Below, in pieces: positions 24,731 to 34,080 of a stretch of DNA of 54,990 bases; within the stretch, counting starts at the first letter, position 1; each line of letters starts with the position of its first letter. The stretch is from Cylindrodendrum hubeiense (Eukaryota > Ascomycota > Sordariomycetes > Hypocreales > Nectriaceae): contig JAANBB010000274.1 in NCBI GenBank assembly GCA_014621425.1, positions 1-54,990 on the forward strand, written 5' to 3'. The notes beneath the pieces were generated by a model. The model saw only the letters and a list, made by a program, of their open reading frames with translations, had not been told where the DNA came from and ran no database searches. The translations under genes and the position numbers were made by a program.

Positions 24731-25233
24731 ATTAAGTCTTCAGTATCCAGTGTCGAATATTTTATGCTTGTTTTCGATTTGGCAGGACTGTTGCATGTCA
24801 TTCGACGTAGAGAGGGAGAGAGATATACCACGAAGCGAGCCGCCGTTCTCGGGGTAATCTCGACCCGAAATCATAATTCGTCACTCATGCAAATGCTACC
24901 ACGTATCCGCTGATGAGTGCAGGACATGCCTTGTTCGGTCGTGCCTAATGCATGTCGGTTGGGGGAGGGCGGGGTTAGCCGGGTGTGTTAGACTGAGAGG
25001 GTGAGGCGGGGAAACGGATAAATGGAAAAGGATCCGGGAAAAGACCCGTGATGCAAGATCCTTGTCGGCTCTATTGTTTTGATATACAGTATAGATACAT
25101 AAGCTTTGTCTTTTTAGATAATATCAAGAGATCGCGGCATGTCCAATTCGCCCCGTCTCTGTTCCACTCTTCTTTCTCTCTTCTCCCTATGCAGAGTATC
25201 CCAAGTAACCATCGCCCGATCCACCCTCCCTGT
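24731..25233. promoter_or_regulatory. DUF2264 promoter region with two GCGGGG words
   Basis: GCGGGG, a match to the CreA/Cre1 SYGGRG core, occurs at 24969-24974 and 25006-25011, 43 bp from first base to last and about 240-280 bp upstream of the DUF2264 start. Paired CreA sites are functional in several fungal carbon-use genes. Repression by glucose here is inferred. The distal part also holds the 3' UTR of the secreted-protein gene. Confidence 0.35.
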
Positions 25234-25677
25234 TCAATGTTTGGTACTGGTAGACTCAGAGAGACAGGTAAAACAATCCATGTCATGCCAGACAAGTTCA
25301 TTGTCGCATCTCTCAAGATCCAGATCCTCAATTGTGTCCTGATATGTCATGCAAGAGTTCGATTCGTATGAGAATGAGTCGCAGGCCTCGGCTTGATAGC
25401 AAAACGAGACGCAGTCGTTAAAGTCGGTGGCGGGAACTGAGCTGAAAGTGTTTCCAGGATCGGAGCGGCGGGCTGTCTCTCCAACCTCGGGAACGGCTAG
25501 GTTTCTGTCGCCACACCTCGCATCTAGTTGGAGTTCGGCAGTGGTGTAGACATAGCGGAGGCAGGGCAGGTTATCGCCGTGCGGGTTCCCAGTAGAGGCT
25601 TTGCACGGTGAGGCGTTGACTCCGGTCAAGGCGCCGAGGGCCCCATAGATGACGGCAAGTGTCTTGAATGAAACCAT
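25234..25677 (-). CDS. Small secreted cysteine-rich protein with PAN/apple-like spacing
   Basis: A single exon encodes 147 residues. The N-terminus (MVSFKTLAVIYGALGALTGVNA) is a clear signal peptide, with cleavage likely near residue 22. The mature part has ten Cys, an even number suited to disulfides. The segment DFNDCVSFCYQAEACDSFSY with SCMTYQ after it resembles the PAN/apple core (F-x-D-C, then C, C-x-x-F-x-Y, then C-x-x-Y/F). Such proteins bind carbohydrate or protein at the cell surface in other fungi. There is no membrane anchor. It may be a candidate effector or wall protein, or an accessory to the neighbouring transporter and DUF2264 genes, but that link rests on position alone. Confidence 0.78.
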   Translation of the reverse strand: MVSFKTLAVIYGALGALTGVNASPCKASTGNPHGDNLPCLRYVYTTAELQLDARCGDRNLAVPEVGETARRSDPGNTFSSVPATDFNDCVSFCYQAEACDSFSYESNSCMTYQDTIEDLDLERCDNELVWHDMDCFTCLSESTSTKH

Positions 25678-26778
25678 GATGAGGATGTTGGTAGATAAGT
25701 TGAGCTGTGTGTCTTGAGGCTAAGTTACAGAGGCCACTCGCCGATGGGGCATGCCACGGTTTAAGTAAACAACTAACCATGAGGTCCGTGATATTGCCCG
25801 GCGCCACCCCCTTGCTGAGGCAGCTTGGCTTTACATAGTACGTAACAATCCAGCTGAATTCGCCGTGGAATCAATTCCTGGGGCTGAACACGGTGCTACC
25901 TTGGCTAGTAGGGCTGACAAGACAGGGCCGCTTGAGCAGGTCTAGACCCAAAACTAGCATCAACGGGCTCTGTTTGTGGCTTTTCTTAAATTATTATCAG
26001 CGCCGCTAAAACAAACAAGATTTCGCTTCATCCTTAATTTCATTATGCTTACAGGGCGCATGTCTGTGATTCCCCGCGATGCTGAGAAATACCGTATCTG
26101 TTTTCGTGATTCAGTCACTCAATAATGATAATGAGGGTCCTCGCCTTTTCTACAGCCTCAACAGCACGTATCAGCGAGAAATAAGGGACGCTTCCTGCCG
26201 CTCAGGCTTTCCGGGGTTCGCTCAGGACGCTAGTGTTTCTCCAGGTCGGATCGCGAGTTCCGATCCCGTTTATAAACTTCACAGCGCCACCAACATTACC
26301 TGAAACAAGCCATAATACTTCCCCGTATTCTACGTAGGAGGTACGTGCTAGCCTCTGTGCTAATGTTAGATACCATGTTTGTGCTCAGCACAAGTCTACG
26401 CACGTACTGGTGGTGTTTCTCTTCTCTGCCGAATGAGCTTAATCGTAGACATGTTTGCTCGGGCCGGGCTTTGTCAGCCGCCACCATCGGCAAGATTCAT
26501 GGGACTCGCTACCCTAGAGAACTCCATTTCTCCAACCGTAACACCAGCACTAATGCGATACCTCAACGTTGAAGAAAGGATATTTGAGAGATTATAACCG
26601 ACAAGTTTGACTTAATATCGCGTTCCTGGGATCGAGGCACGACATTCAGCCTCACCATCTGCTCAACAGGGATAACGCCACACCTAATCACTCGCCCTGC
26701 GATAGCAACCCATGAGCCAACTGTTCACCATTTTAGAGCTGCACACTCCCGATTTTGAGCTACGCGAAACAATCAGCA
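25678..26778. other. AT-richer intergenic spacer
   Basis: This 1.1-kb interval between divergent genes is visibly richer in A/T than its surroundings, especially over 25830-26640. Short frames there lack motifs. It could be ordinary promoter DNA or a decayed element; I see no terminal repeats or transposase remains. A perfect 6-bp stem (GGATCG/CGATCC) near 26247-26265 does not fit a tRNA T-arm. Confidence 0.45.
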
Positions 26779-27722
26779 ATGCGGCACCGAAAGGATGAGG
26801 TTGGAAGCATCAGGCACACGCCGTCTTCGTCACCTCTTTCATCAGTCGAAGAACCAGTTGTCCCCGATGGCTCACCCGACAAAATGCCACCTGTAGAAGA
26901 CATCAAATTGTCATCACCTTCGAGAAACAAGGGTGTCTCGACCACCGCGAAACCCAGGACTAGCAGGAAGAGAGTAGTCGTGAGAAGGGCTGCCAAGAAG
27001 TCAAAATGGGATGCCGAGACTCTCCTCTCCGACCCCAAGTCGCCTCTAGCCTCTGCAGACCTCAGGGTGAGGCTATCGCTTGTTGCAACGAGTTGACAGA
27101 ATGCTAATTTTGCTTCCCACAGACTATACTATCCAATCCCATGGCCTGGGATATACTGGACAAAGAAGAGCAAGCTGAGATACTGGCGCTGTTCCCAGAT
27201 GATCAGCACGTCTTGAGTGCTGGCACTGCGGAAGCCTGCCCGGACTTTGCATCACTCATGAACGACGATAGCTTCCGCCACGACTGTGCCGCATATACCG
27301 AGAACATTGCCCAGGGACGACATGACCCCGAATGGCTTGCCTCAGCATGGGCTGCCCACGAGAGGCGAATGGCCGGAGACTTTGACGAACACCTGGAAAA
27401 CAAGTTCAAGGATGACTGGGAAGTTGAGCTCCCACCAGAGTTGCAGTCCCATAATCGCCCGGCCGCAACTGATGGGGATGCGAAGATGGAGGATCCAGAG
27501 GTAGAGGCGGAGCAAAGCAAGGAACAAAAAGCGGAAGACGACAATGAGGAGAAACCAAAACCTGAAACTGTGGACGAACTTCAAGCGGAGATCACGAATC
27601 ATAAAGAACCCGAGGTTGAACGTAAGGTTGAGCAGAAGGTTATGGCTGTCTGCCGTCCGCGGAGGAGCACGAAGCCGGTGACATACGAGGAGAAGAGCGA
27701 CGATGAGGATGAACTAGCCTGA
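26779..27722 (+). CDS. ASX-homology (ASXH) domain protein, probable chromatin factor
   Basis: There are two exons, 26779-27066 and 27123-27722, with a 56-nt intron (GTGAGG donor, CACAG acceptor). They give 295 residues. The N-terminal 75 residues are Ser/Pro-rich with a basic patch (SRKRVVVRRAAKKSKW). The domain starts at KWDAETLLSDPKSPLASADL, crosses the splice site into RTILSNPMAWDILDKEEQAE and continues ILALFPDD. This is the ASXH core, known from metazoan Asx/ASXL, where it activates the BAP1 deubiquitinase of the PR-DUB complex. The C-terminus is Glu/Lys-rich and disordered, ending in a basic then acidic tail. The first ATG in frame is at 26779. A nuclear chromatin role is inferred from the domain. 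Confidence 0.86.
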
Positions 27723-28135
27723 GGGATTGGAAATAATTATGGGTGGGATATTCTGTGAGAGATTTAAAATCTCCACCATCAGACAAGATACATACAGTTT
27801 TGAGGATGTTTTCTTCATCTCGCCTCCTTGTTCTCACTTGACCCCATCACCAAGTCGCTTGGCGGGGTATTGGAGGGGTTCAGTGGGTGCCCCACTAGCT
27901 TTCAGTGACGTCGGCAGTAACTCATCGGCCACCCGCCTGGACAAACCATCTGAGGGATCCGCTTAGGCACAACTTCATTGTCAAGCCGAAGACGGGCCTC
28001 TACCACTAACCACTAACTTGACTCACTTAACTTCAAAGACCAAAACCCGGCCGCAGTACGGACAGACAAGACGTGCGGTGACAACGCCTCCGTGCGCATG
28101 AGGGTTTTGTTGATCCAGTATAAATCTCACACATA
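27723..28135. other. Spacer between ASXH gene and ELP5
   Basis: This 413-bp interval lies between two plus-strand genes. It holds the 3' UTR of the ASXH gene and the ELP5 promoter. I see nothing else. Confidence 0.5.
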
Positions 28136-29298
28136 ATGGCGCCCACCTCCAACGCCCACACGCGCTCTCACAGCATCCTGTTGTTGCAAAAACTCTTGAA
28201 TCTTCGCGACGGCGCAAGCCCGCTCACCCTCGTCATCGACAGCCTCGAGCAGCCCGTGCAGCCCGTACTGAGTGAATTCATTTCACGAGCAAAGGTGATT
28301 TCATTTTCCCTCCCGCAGAACTGGGAATCTCAGAGCGGCGACAGGGCTAACATACATGCGCAGATCGCTAAGACATCCGTGATATTCGTCTCGTTTGTGA
28401 CGCTTAAGAAACCCCGAGATGTCGACATCTTCGTCAAAGCCGCGGGCAAGGACTTGAATTCTGTCCGACGGGATTTGGTCGCCCATTATCCCGCATTTAA
28501 CCCTATGGCGGCCAAAGAGAAACCTACACACAGTGAGTCGAGATGAAGTCGGTGCATGCGATCTCCCACTCATCATTTCTTCTAGGAGCCGTTGTCGTTA
28601 TCGACTCCCTCAACGCCTTGGCTTCTACCGCCCCTCAGTCACTCGCAAGCTTTCTTTCTAGCATCATCACGCCTGCCGTCTCCATCGTGGGCACATACCA
28701 CGACGACGTTCCCATCGTACTGCCCAAGTCCTTTAGCGAGTATGAGCCACATCCCTTCACCATCCTGTGCCACCTGGCGACGGCAATCTTGAGGCTTTCC
28801 AGCTTGTACCAGGAAATTGAGCGACAAAAGGCCCGGAACAGGAGCATCCAGGAGCCGGAATGGGGCTTGGGTGAGGATCGTGAGGGTGTGCTTGTTGGAT
28901 TGAAAGGACGAGGAAGGGACAAGGGCGAGGCCAGCGACGGAGTGGCGATGCACATGGAACTACGACGACGCAGTGGCAGAACTGTGTCTGAGAAATTTAT
29001 CCTCAATCGAAAGGAGGCGTCTGCATCACCGACATTGCTGATCCCTGGCAAGATCTGCCTACTGGCAGACCACCCAATGCTTGGAGCGCCGGCAGACGAT
29101 GGCGAAACGGGCGGAGGAGAAGAAGAGCCCGAGAGCACCTTTAACCTCGGGCTGACAGAGAAGCAGAGGAAAGACAGAGAGGGGATTGTGCTGCCATACT
29201 TTGATGCGCAGACAGATATTGGAGCAGGAGAAGGAGGGAGAATCTTATACGAGATGGGTAGGGAGGATGACTTTGATGACGAGGAGGATGAGATATAG
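28136..29298 (+). CDS. ELP5: Elongator complex protein 5 (Iki1/Elp5)
   Basis: Three exons, 28136-28294, 28364-28532 and 28586-29298, give 346 residues. The first intron (69 nt, GTGATT donor, GGGCTAAC branch, CGCAG acceptor) has no stop and keeps frame; splicing joins ISRAK to IAKTSVIFVSF, the expected strand. The second (53 nt) uses GTGAGT and CTAG. The fold is the RecA-like one of the Elp4-5-6 subcomplex: SILLLQKLLNLRDG, TLVIDSLEQP, VVVIDSLNALA, SIVGTYHDDVP. The C-terminus has LGLTEKQRKDREGIVLPYFD and an acidic tail, both typical of Elp5. Elongator makes the cm5U-type modification at wobble uridine of cytosolic tRNAs. Confidence 0.93.
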
Positions 29299-30058
29299 CC
29301 GATTGCGGGTATGAAACAAAAAAACGAATTCAACAATGAATTATTCACGAAAGCCTGGTCTTTGCCTGGAAATTTCACAAGGAAGCGTGGCCGGATTTGG
29401 AATCATGGAAGTGAACCAGATGACATCTCGTTGTCCCACTCCATATTACAGAGTCACCCCTGCGTGTGACGTGGAATCGGTGCTAGGGATGACAGTTCGT
29501 TCCAATGCTAAAACGCCCCTTCTGCCACGTCATCATGGATATCGCAAGTGATGAGTATGAAATAAGCCATTGCAGAAGAAAGCCGCCAGGGAAATATTAA
29601 TTTGTATCAATACTGAAAACCAGATCGAAATCTTAGTGTTAGTCCTTTTTTTTTTTCTGTGGTCAAGCTCAAAGGGTGGCATGCGAAAGCCGTTATCTAA
29701 TCAGCACGACCCCCCCAGCATCCCGGAACCAGTCGCGGAAGCTCAAAGCAGCATTACGACCTCGAACAACGACACGGCCGCAAACTCTCCCAGCACCATC
29801 GTGACCCGCGGCCTCAATATTTAAGGCTCCCGTTCGTGACCTGCCGTGCTAGCCATATACAACCAGATTGCACCAATTTTGCCGCCTCTCTGCTTCTGCC
29901 TGTCCCGCCCTCAACGTCATCGCCTACCATCGCGTGGTGTTCTTGACACGTTGGGTTCTCCGTCGCCAGGGGACTCGATAACTACCACCTCGACCTCGTT
30001 GCGCTCCTCCATCCTCTCCCTCTCCGCCACCCGACACACTCTCCCAACAGCCGCCGCC
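29299..30058. promoter_or_regulatory. ELP5 3' side and SEC22 promoter/leader
   Basis: This 760-bp interval lies between two plus-strand genes. It contains a run of 13 T at about 29646-29659, and a C/T-rich stretch over 29870-30050 that ends at the SEC22 start (GCCGCCATG context). No gene is seen. Confidence 0.5.
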
Positions 30059-30838
30059 ATGATCTACTCTACCCAAATATCCAGGCTAGACGGTATGCGC
30101 ATCTTGTCCCGGATTGCTGGAGAACACAACTGACATATCTTCCCAGGCCTCATGCTCTGCGCCTCCGTCGACGACGAACAGGTATGACTACCATGACTAC
30201 CATCACCACCACCCTCACTCCCTGTCCGAATTGGCACTAAGATCCCTTCCCCCCTGCAGGCTGAGTCCGCCCTCGTCGAAACCAAGCAAAATGTCCGCCA
30301 AGTCCTCCGCAAGCTCACCCGCAACTCCGAGTCGCAAGCAAGCATCGAGACGGCCGCCCACACCTTGCACTACCTGATCGAGCAGGACATCGTCTTCCTG
30401 ACCGTCTGCGCCGCCTCGTACCCGCGCAAGCTCGCCTTCACCTACCTCGCCGACCTCGCCCGCGAGTTCACCACCACCTACCCGATCGCCCAGGTCCACT
30501 CGACGACGCTGCGGCCCTACGCCTTCATGGAGTTCGACAACTTCATCTCCAAGAGCAAAACCACCTATGGCGACGCCCGCGCCGCTCAGAACCTCGACAA
30601 GGTCAACGATGAGCTGCGCGATGTTACCAAGGTCATGACCAAGAACATCGAGGATCTGCTGTACCGTGGCGACAGCCTGGAACGCATGGGCGAGCTCAGT
30701 TCCCGCCTACGCGACGACAGCAAGAAGTACCGCCGTGCCGCCGTCCGCATCAACTGGGAGCTGCTCATCAAGCAGTACGCACCCTTTGCGGGCCTGGGAT
30801 TTATCGTCCTGGTTTTCGTCTACTGGCGATTTTTCTGA
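30059..30838 (+). CDS. SEC22: Sec22, ER-Golgi R-SNARE
   Basis: Three exons, 30059-30092, 30147-30181 and 30260-30838, join in frame to give 215 residues. The two first exons are very short and encode MIYSTQISRLDGLMLCASVD. A longin domain (about residues 1-120) includes LHYLIEQDIVFLTVCAASYP and YPIAQ. It is followed by the SNARE helix with the zero-layer Arg in LLYRGDSLERM. A C-terminal membrane anchor (YAPFAGLGFIVLVFVYWRFF) ends at the stop. Sec22 drives fusion of COPII and COPI vesicles between ER and Golgi. All hallmarks are present and the length is normal. Confidence 0.97.
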
Positions 30839-31260
30839 GTACCCATCTGTAATCTCTATATATACAGATATATATCCACCATTCAGCGAGGCGCACCCGC
30901 ATGTTTCTCTTTTGGGCTTTTTAGTGATGGACGAAACGGGCATTGAGGCAAGGGATTTGGCAGATATTCCGTGGCATCAGGAGACGACGGGGGAGCAATT
31001 TTTTGCAAAAGTCTATGTACATTATGTGACTATTTACGTTGGCTTCATCATGTCCAGTTTCGTTTGGTCTCTAGTGAGCTCGTCAAGGCCGTAACTTTAG
31101 TGCTCTGTTCCCCAGCCTGTGTCGTCCTTCCTATCCGTGGTAGGACTCTCTGAGACTCCATACTCCATATTCAAAAGCTCTTCCCAAATCAATCAAATCA
31201 ACAAAATGGTACAGTAACGACCAGAAGAAATTTGGACGATACTGGTGTGTGGCACACCGC
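30839..31260. other. Convergent 3' spacer SEC22 / CaaX gene
   Basis: This interval of about 420 bp between convergent stop codons is relatively AT-rich around 30855-30880 and 31165-31230, as expected for 3' ends. I see no gene. Confidence 0.5.
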
Positions 31261-32352
31261 CTACATCACCACACAGCTATCCGTTTTTGCGGGTTGTGAA
31301 GATGTTGGTGCTGTTGTCGTATGCTGCCATTCGAGGTGTTCTTGGAAGGTGTCCATTTCCTCGTAGCCGAGATCAGGGCGATACGCATCGTCCTCGTCGT
31401 ACTCTTCTTGGGGTTCAGCCGACTCATCCTCGCAGTACGGACATAGGAGACTAGCCAGCCAGTCGCGGTGCTGCGGCGCCACGTGGTTTGCAATGGCAAC
31501 GGGTGCAAACACGACCTGCTTTTCTTCGTGGGCGGATCTGCTGAACCCGGTTGCTTGCCAGTGGGGGTTATCCGTCGTGGGGGACAGGGTTAAAATAGGC
31601 GATGCGGCGGCCTCCTGGAAGGTTCGGAGCGAGGGCATCGTCTCGAGGTCTTCCCAGATGATGTGTCCGTCACAATAGTCGCATACAAACGCTATGTCGC
31701 GGTCATTAAAGCGCTGGAACGCCCCAATGCTGTTGCACAATTGAAGCTCCTCCCGGTACCTTCGTTGGTATTCCGCCTCGTCGGGGACGGCCCGGTTTCT
31801 GGTCCACTCACGTTGTTTTCGGTACACCAGGAAAGCGCCAAGACAACGTGAGGAGGCCTCCTTCTCTGAGGTGAAGATGCGACGCGCGGCTCGACATTGC
31901 GCGCGGTGGAGTTGTCGCTGGAGGTCGTGCGTCTCGCGCACCCAGACAGGGTTGATGGGACCGCCTGAGCGGCTCCAGTCCCTTAGGTTTTGGATGTGAG
32001 TGTTGAACTGGGCCTTGAGAGCTCTCAGTTCTTCTAATGATTCATCTGGGAGTCCTAGTTAGTATTTGGATTCGGGTTGAGGATAACAAGTGCGGGGAGT
32101 GTAAAGCCAAGGGTAAGAGAGGGACAGCGTACGCTTGCGATCGTTTTCGTAGTAGATCTGTCCATTGACGAGAGGGGACAGATCTTGGAAGTCCTGCTTG
32201 GCCTCTTCGAGCACCAGTGAGAGGGCTCGCAGCTGTTCGTAATCGTCGGGTCCCCACTGGCGCTTATCGGCCAAGCTGAGGATGCGCAGCCCTTCGGCGA
32301 TCAGGTTCGCGATGGCCGCCAGCAACGTCCCGACCGAGTCAGAGCTGCTCAT
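31261..32352 (-). CDS. Uncharacterised protein with CxxC motifs and C-terminal CaaX box (CVVM)
   Basis: Two exons, 32352-32133 and 32045-31261, with an 87-nt intron (GTACGC donor, CCCAG acceptor), give 334 residues. The N-terminal half is helical and charged (LAAIANLIAEGLRILSLADK, then EELRALKAQFNTHIQNLRDW) and may form coiled coil. The C-terminal half has a CDYC pair, a CPYC pair, and HLEWQH about 45 residues later. CPYC with HLEWQH could form a zinc site. The last four residues before the stop are CVVM, a textbook farnesylation CaaX box with Met at X. This predicts a lipid-anchored, zinc-binding protein at a membrane. I do not recognise the family and give no function. Confidence 0.82.
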
Positions 32353-34080
32353 GGTTCGGGGGAGGGAAGATTCAAGTCGTCCCTGGGGCGTCTAGGCCCG
32401 TCTAGGGGTCCCAGCAGGCGGGCGCAAGTGGTCGCGTGTGTCGTCGAGTCGTAAACGGAGGAGCTGTCAGGGTATTTGGGGGGTTTGAGGGGTTGATGCG
32501 GGACAGGTCGAGGTCGAGTCAGCGTGGAGGAGGACACCTCATTCACCTTCGTCGTCGCGGGGCGAGGAGCAGCGTCCGGAGAGGGTACATGGGCGAAACG
32601 TCGACTCGAACCGGGAACCGGCTCGAAGAAGAGCGCGACAGCCAAGGGACGAGGCGGGAGTGTTTATTATGAGTCGCTGGGCCTGGACAGGGCGATAGAG
32701 GTCGGCGGAGGCGTTGGCATGGGCATGAGGCTGAGCACCTGGCTGCGGCGGTGCGGTAGGCCTGCAGTGCCGGGCGGGAGGAGTGGGTGGGTGCTTTGCG
32801 TCGCCAGTGGGCGCCCGGAGCTCCGTCGTAGGTGCGCGTTTGCGGGACGACGGGGGGATGACGGGGATGACGGGGGGACGACGGGAAAGGAACAGTGGGA
32901 GCGAGGGAGCGAGGGAGACCGGGGTAAGGGCGCCGGATGGAGAAAGTATCGTGAGATGGCGTCGGGCCCAGTGAGGCTGTGTGTGAGCTAAAAGCAGAGC
33001 TGTGCTATGCCCGGTTTGGTTTTCGTACAGTGCCTTACCGACGAGCGAGCCCCTGGTATTGCGACGAGGAGAGAAGTGAAGAAGAGAAAAGGGAGGCGAG
33101 ACGAGACGAGACGAAAAGATGCACCTGTCAACAGACGACTCGCTGTCACTTTGGTCCTCGTGCTTTGTTCGTCTGTGCTGCAACGTCGTAGGTTTTAGCT
33201 TCTGTACGAGCCCGTCTATGTTGGAATGGGAAACGGCGCTCGCTGTGGCTTGGTTTCAAACTCGTGTTCTCTCCTAGTGCGAGCGTCGGCCCCTCCCACT
33301 GTCCAGAGCACCCCCGTCCACTGAAGGAGCCCTGTAAAGACTCCCTAAATTTACGTAGCAGACGTCCGGAAAGCCCGCCGAGCCCGCCCAATGCCGAGCC
33401 CGTCCAGTGAAACAGGGCCCGGGCTGTCGTCACGTCGTGCGTCCGCCCTTGCAGCGTCCCCTCTTGGCTCTTGGCCCTGGTAGCGACCGCGGCCCTCAGC
33501 CACCCCTAAAAGCGCAGGGCGGGGGCCGCTATGACGCTGTTTGTTCCAGGGTGTTCCAGGGCCTAGCGGACCTGCAGTAGTACGCCGAGTCCGCTAGGGA
33601 AAAAAGACATGTCCGAATTCAGGCAATGGGTCATCATTCATGAGGCGCTGGTCAGCGGGGCTTCGCTTGATGGGTGCTTGATGGACAGGATTGGACCAAC
33701 AGTCCGCGGGACTGCTGACGTCGTTGCGACGGTACGTGTGTAGGGCTGGAATGGAGGGTCAATATGATTGGGCTCGTTCCTTATTGCGAAATAAGTATGT
33801 GCCAAGGTGAGCTGCCGGAGCATGTACCAAATGTCAGATGTACGTGTGCAGAACTGGGCAAACTGCAAGACGGACGACAACAATTGCAATGGATGCCCCG
33901 GTGGTTGATCAAAACTTGCTTTCAATTGTTAATTAATATACATGCAGCGATCAAGAGGCATCCTATCTATACGCCCCTTGCGTTTTCTAACACCTTTGAT
34001 ACCATCTCTCCGCCTTCCGTTGGAGACCGACGGACGCTGAAAAGGAGACACCGGGACAAGGCCTAGCAATTTCCTCTACT
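32353..34080. promoter_or_regulatory. Upstream region of the CaaX gene and 3' side of CLPTM1-like gene
   Basis: This 1.7-kb interval has overlapping frames on both strands without motifs. A GACGGGG-type purine/pyrimidine-asymmetric tandem stretch runs over about 32846-32885. The segment 33130-33600 is GC-rich, while 33750-33960 is AT-richer and probably belongs to the 3' end of the CLPTM1-like gene. No coding gene is supported. Confidence 0.45.

Noticed and set aside
26247..26265. Perfect 6-bp stem-loop resembling a tRNA T-arm
   Set aside because: The loop lacks TTCNANN and no other arms are found.
25830..26640. AT-richer segment as a RIP-mutated transposon remnant
   Set aside because: No terminal repeats, no transposase or polymerase fragments and only a modest composition shift.
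32539..33183. 214-codon minus-strand frame upstream of the CaaX gene
   Set aside because: Low-complexity and without domain; overlaps equally long plus-strand frames, so it is best read as promoter DNA.
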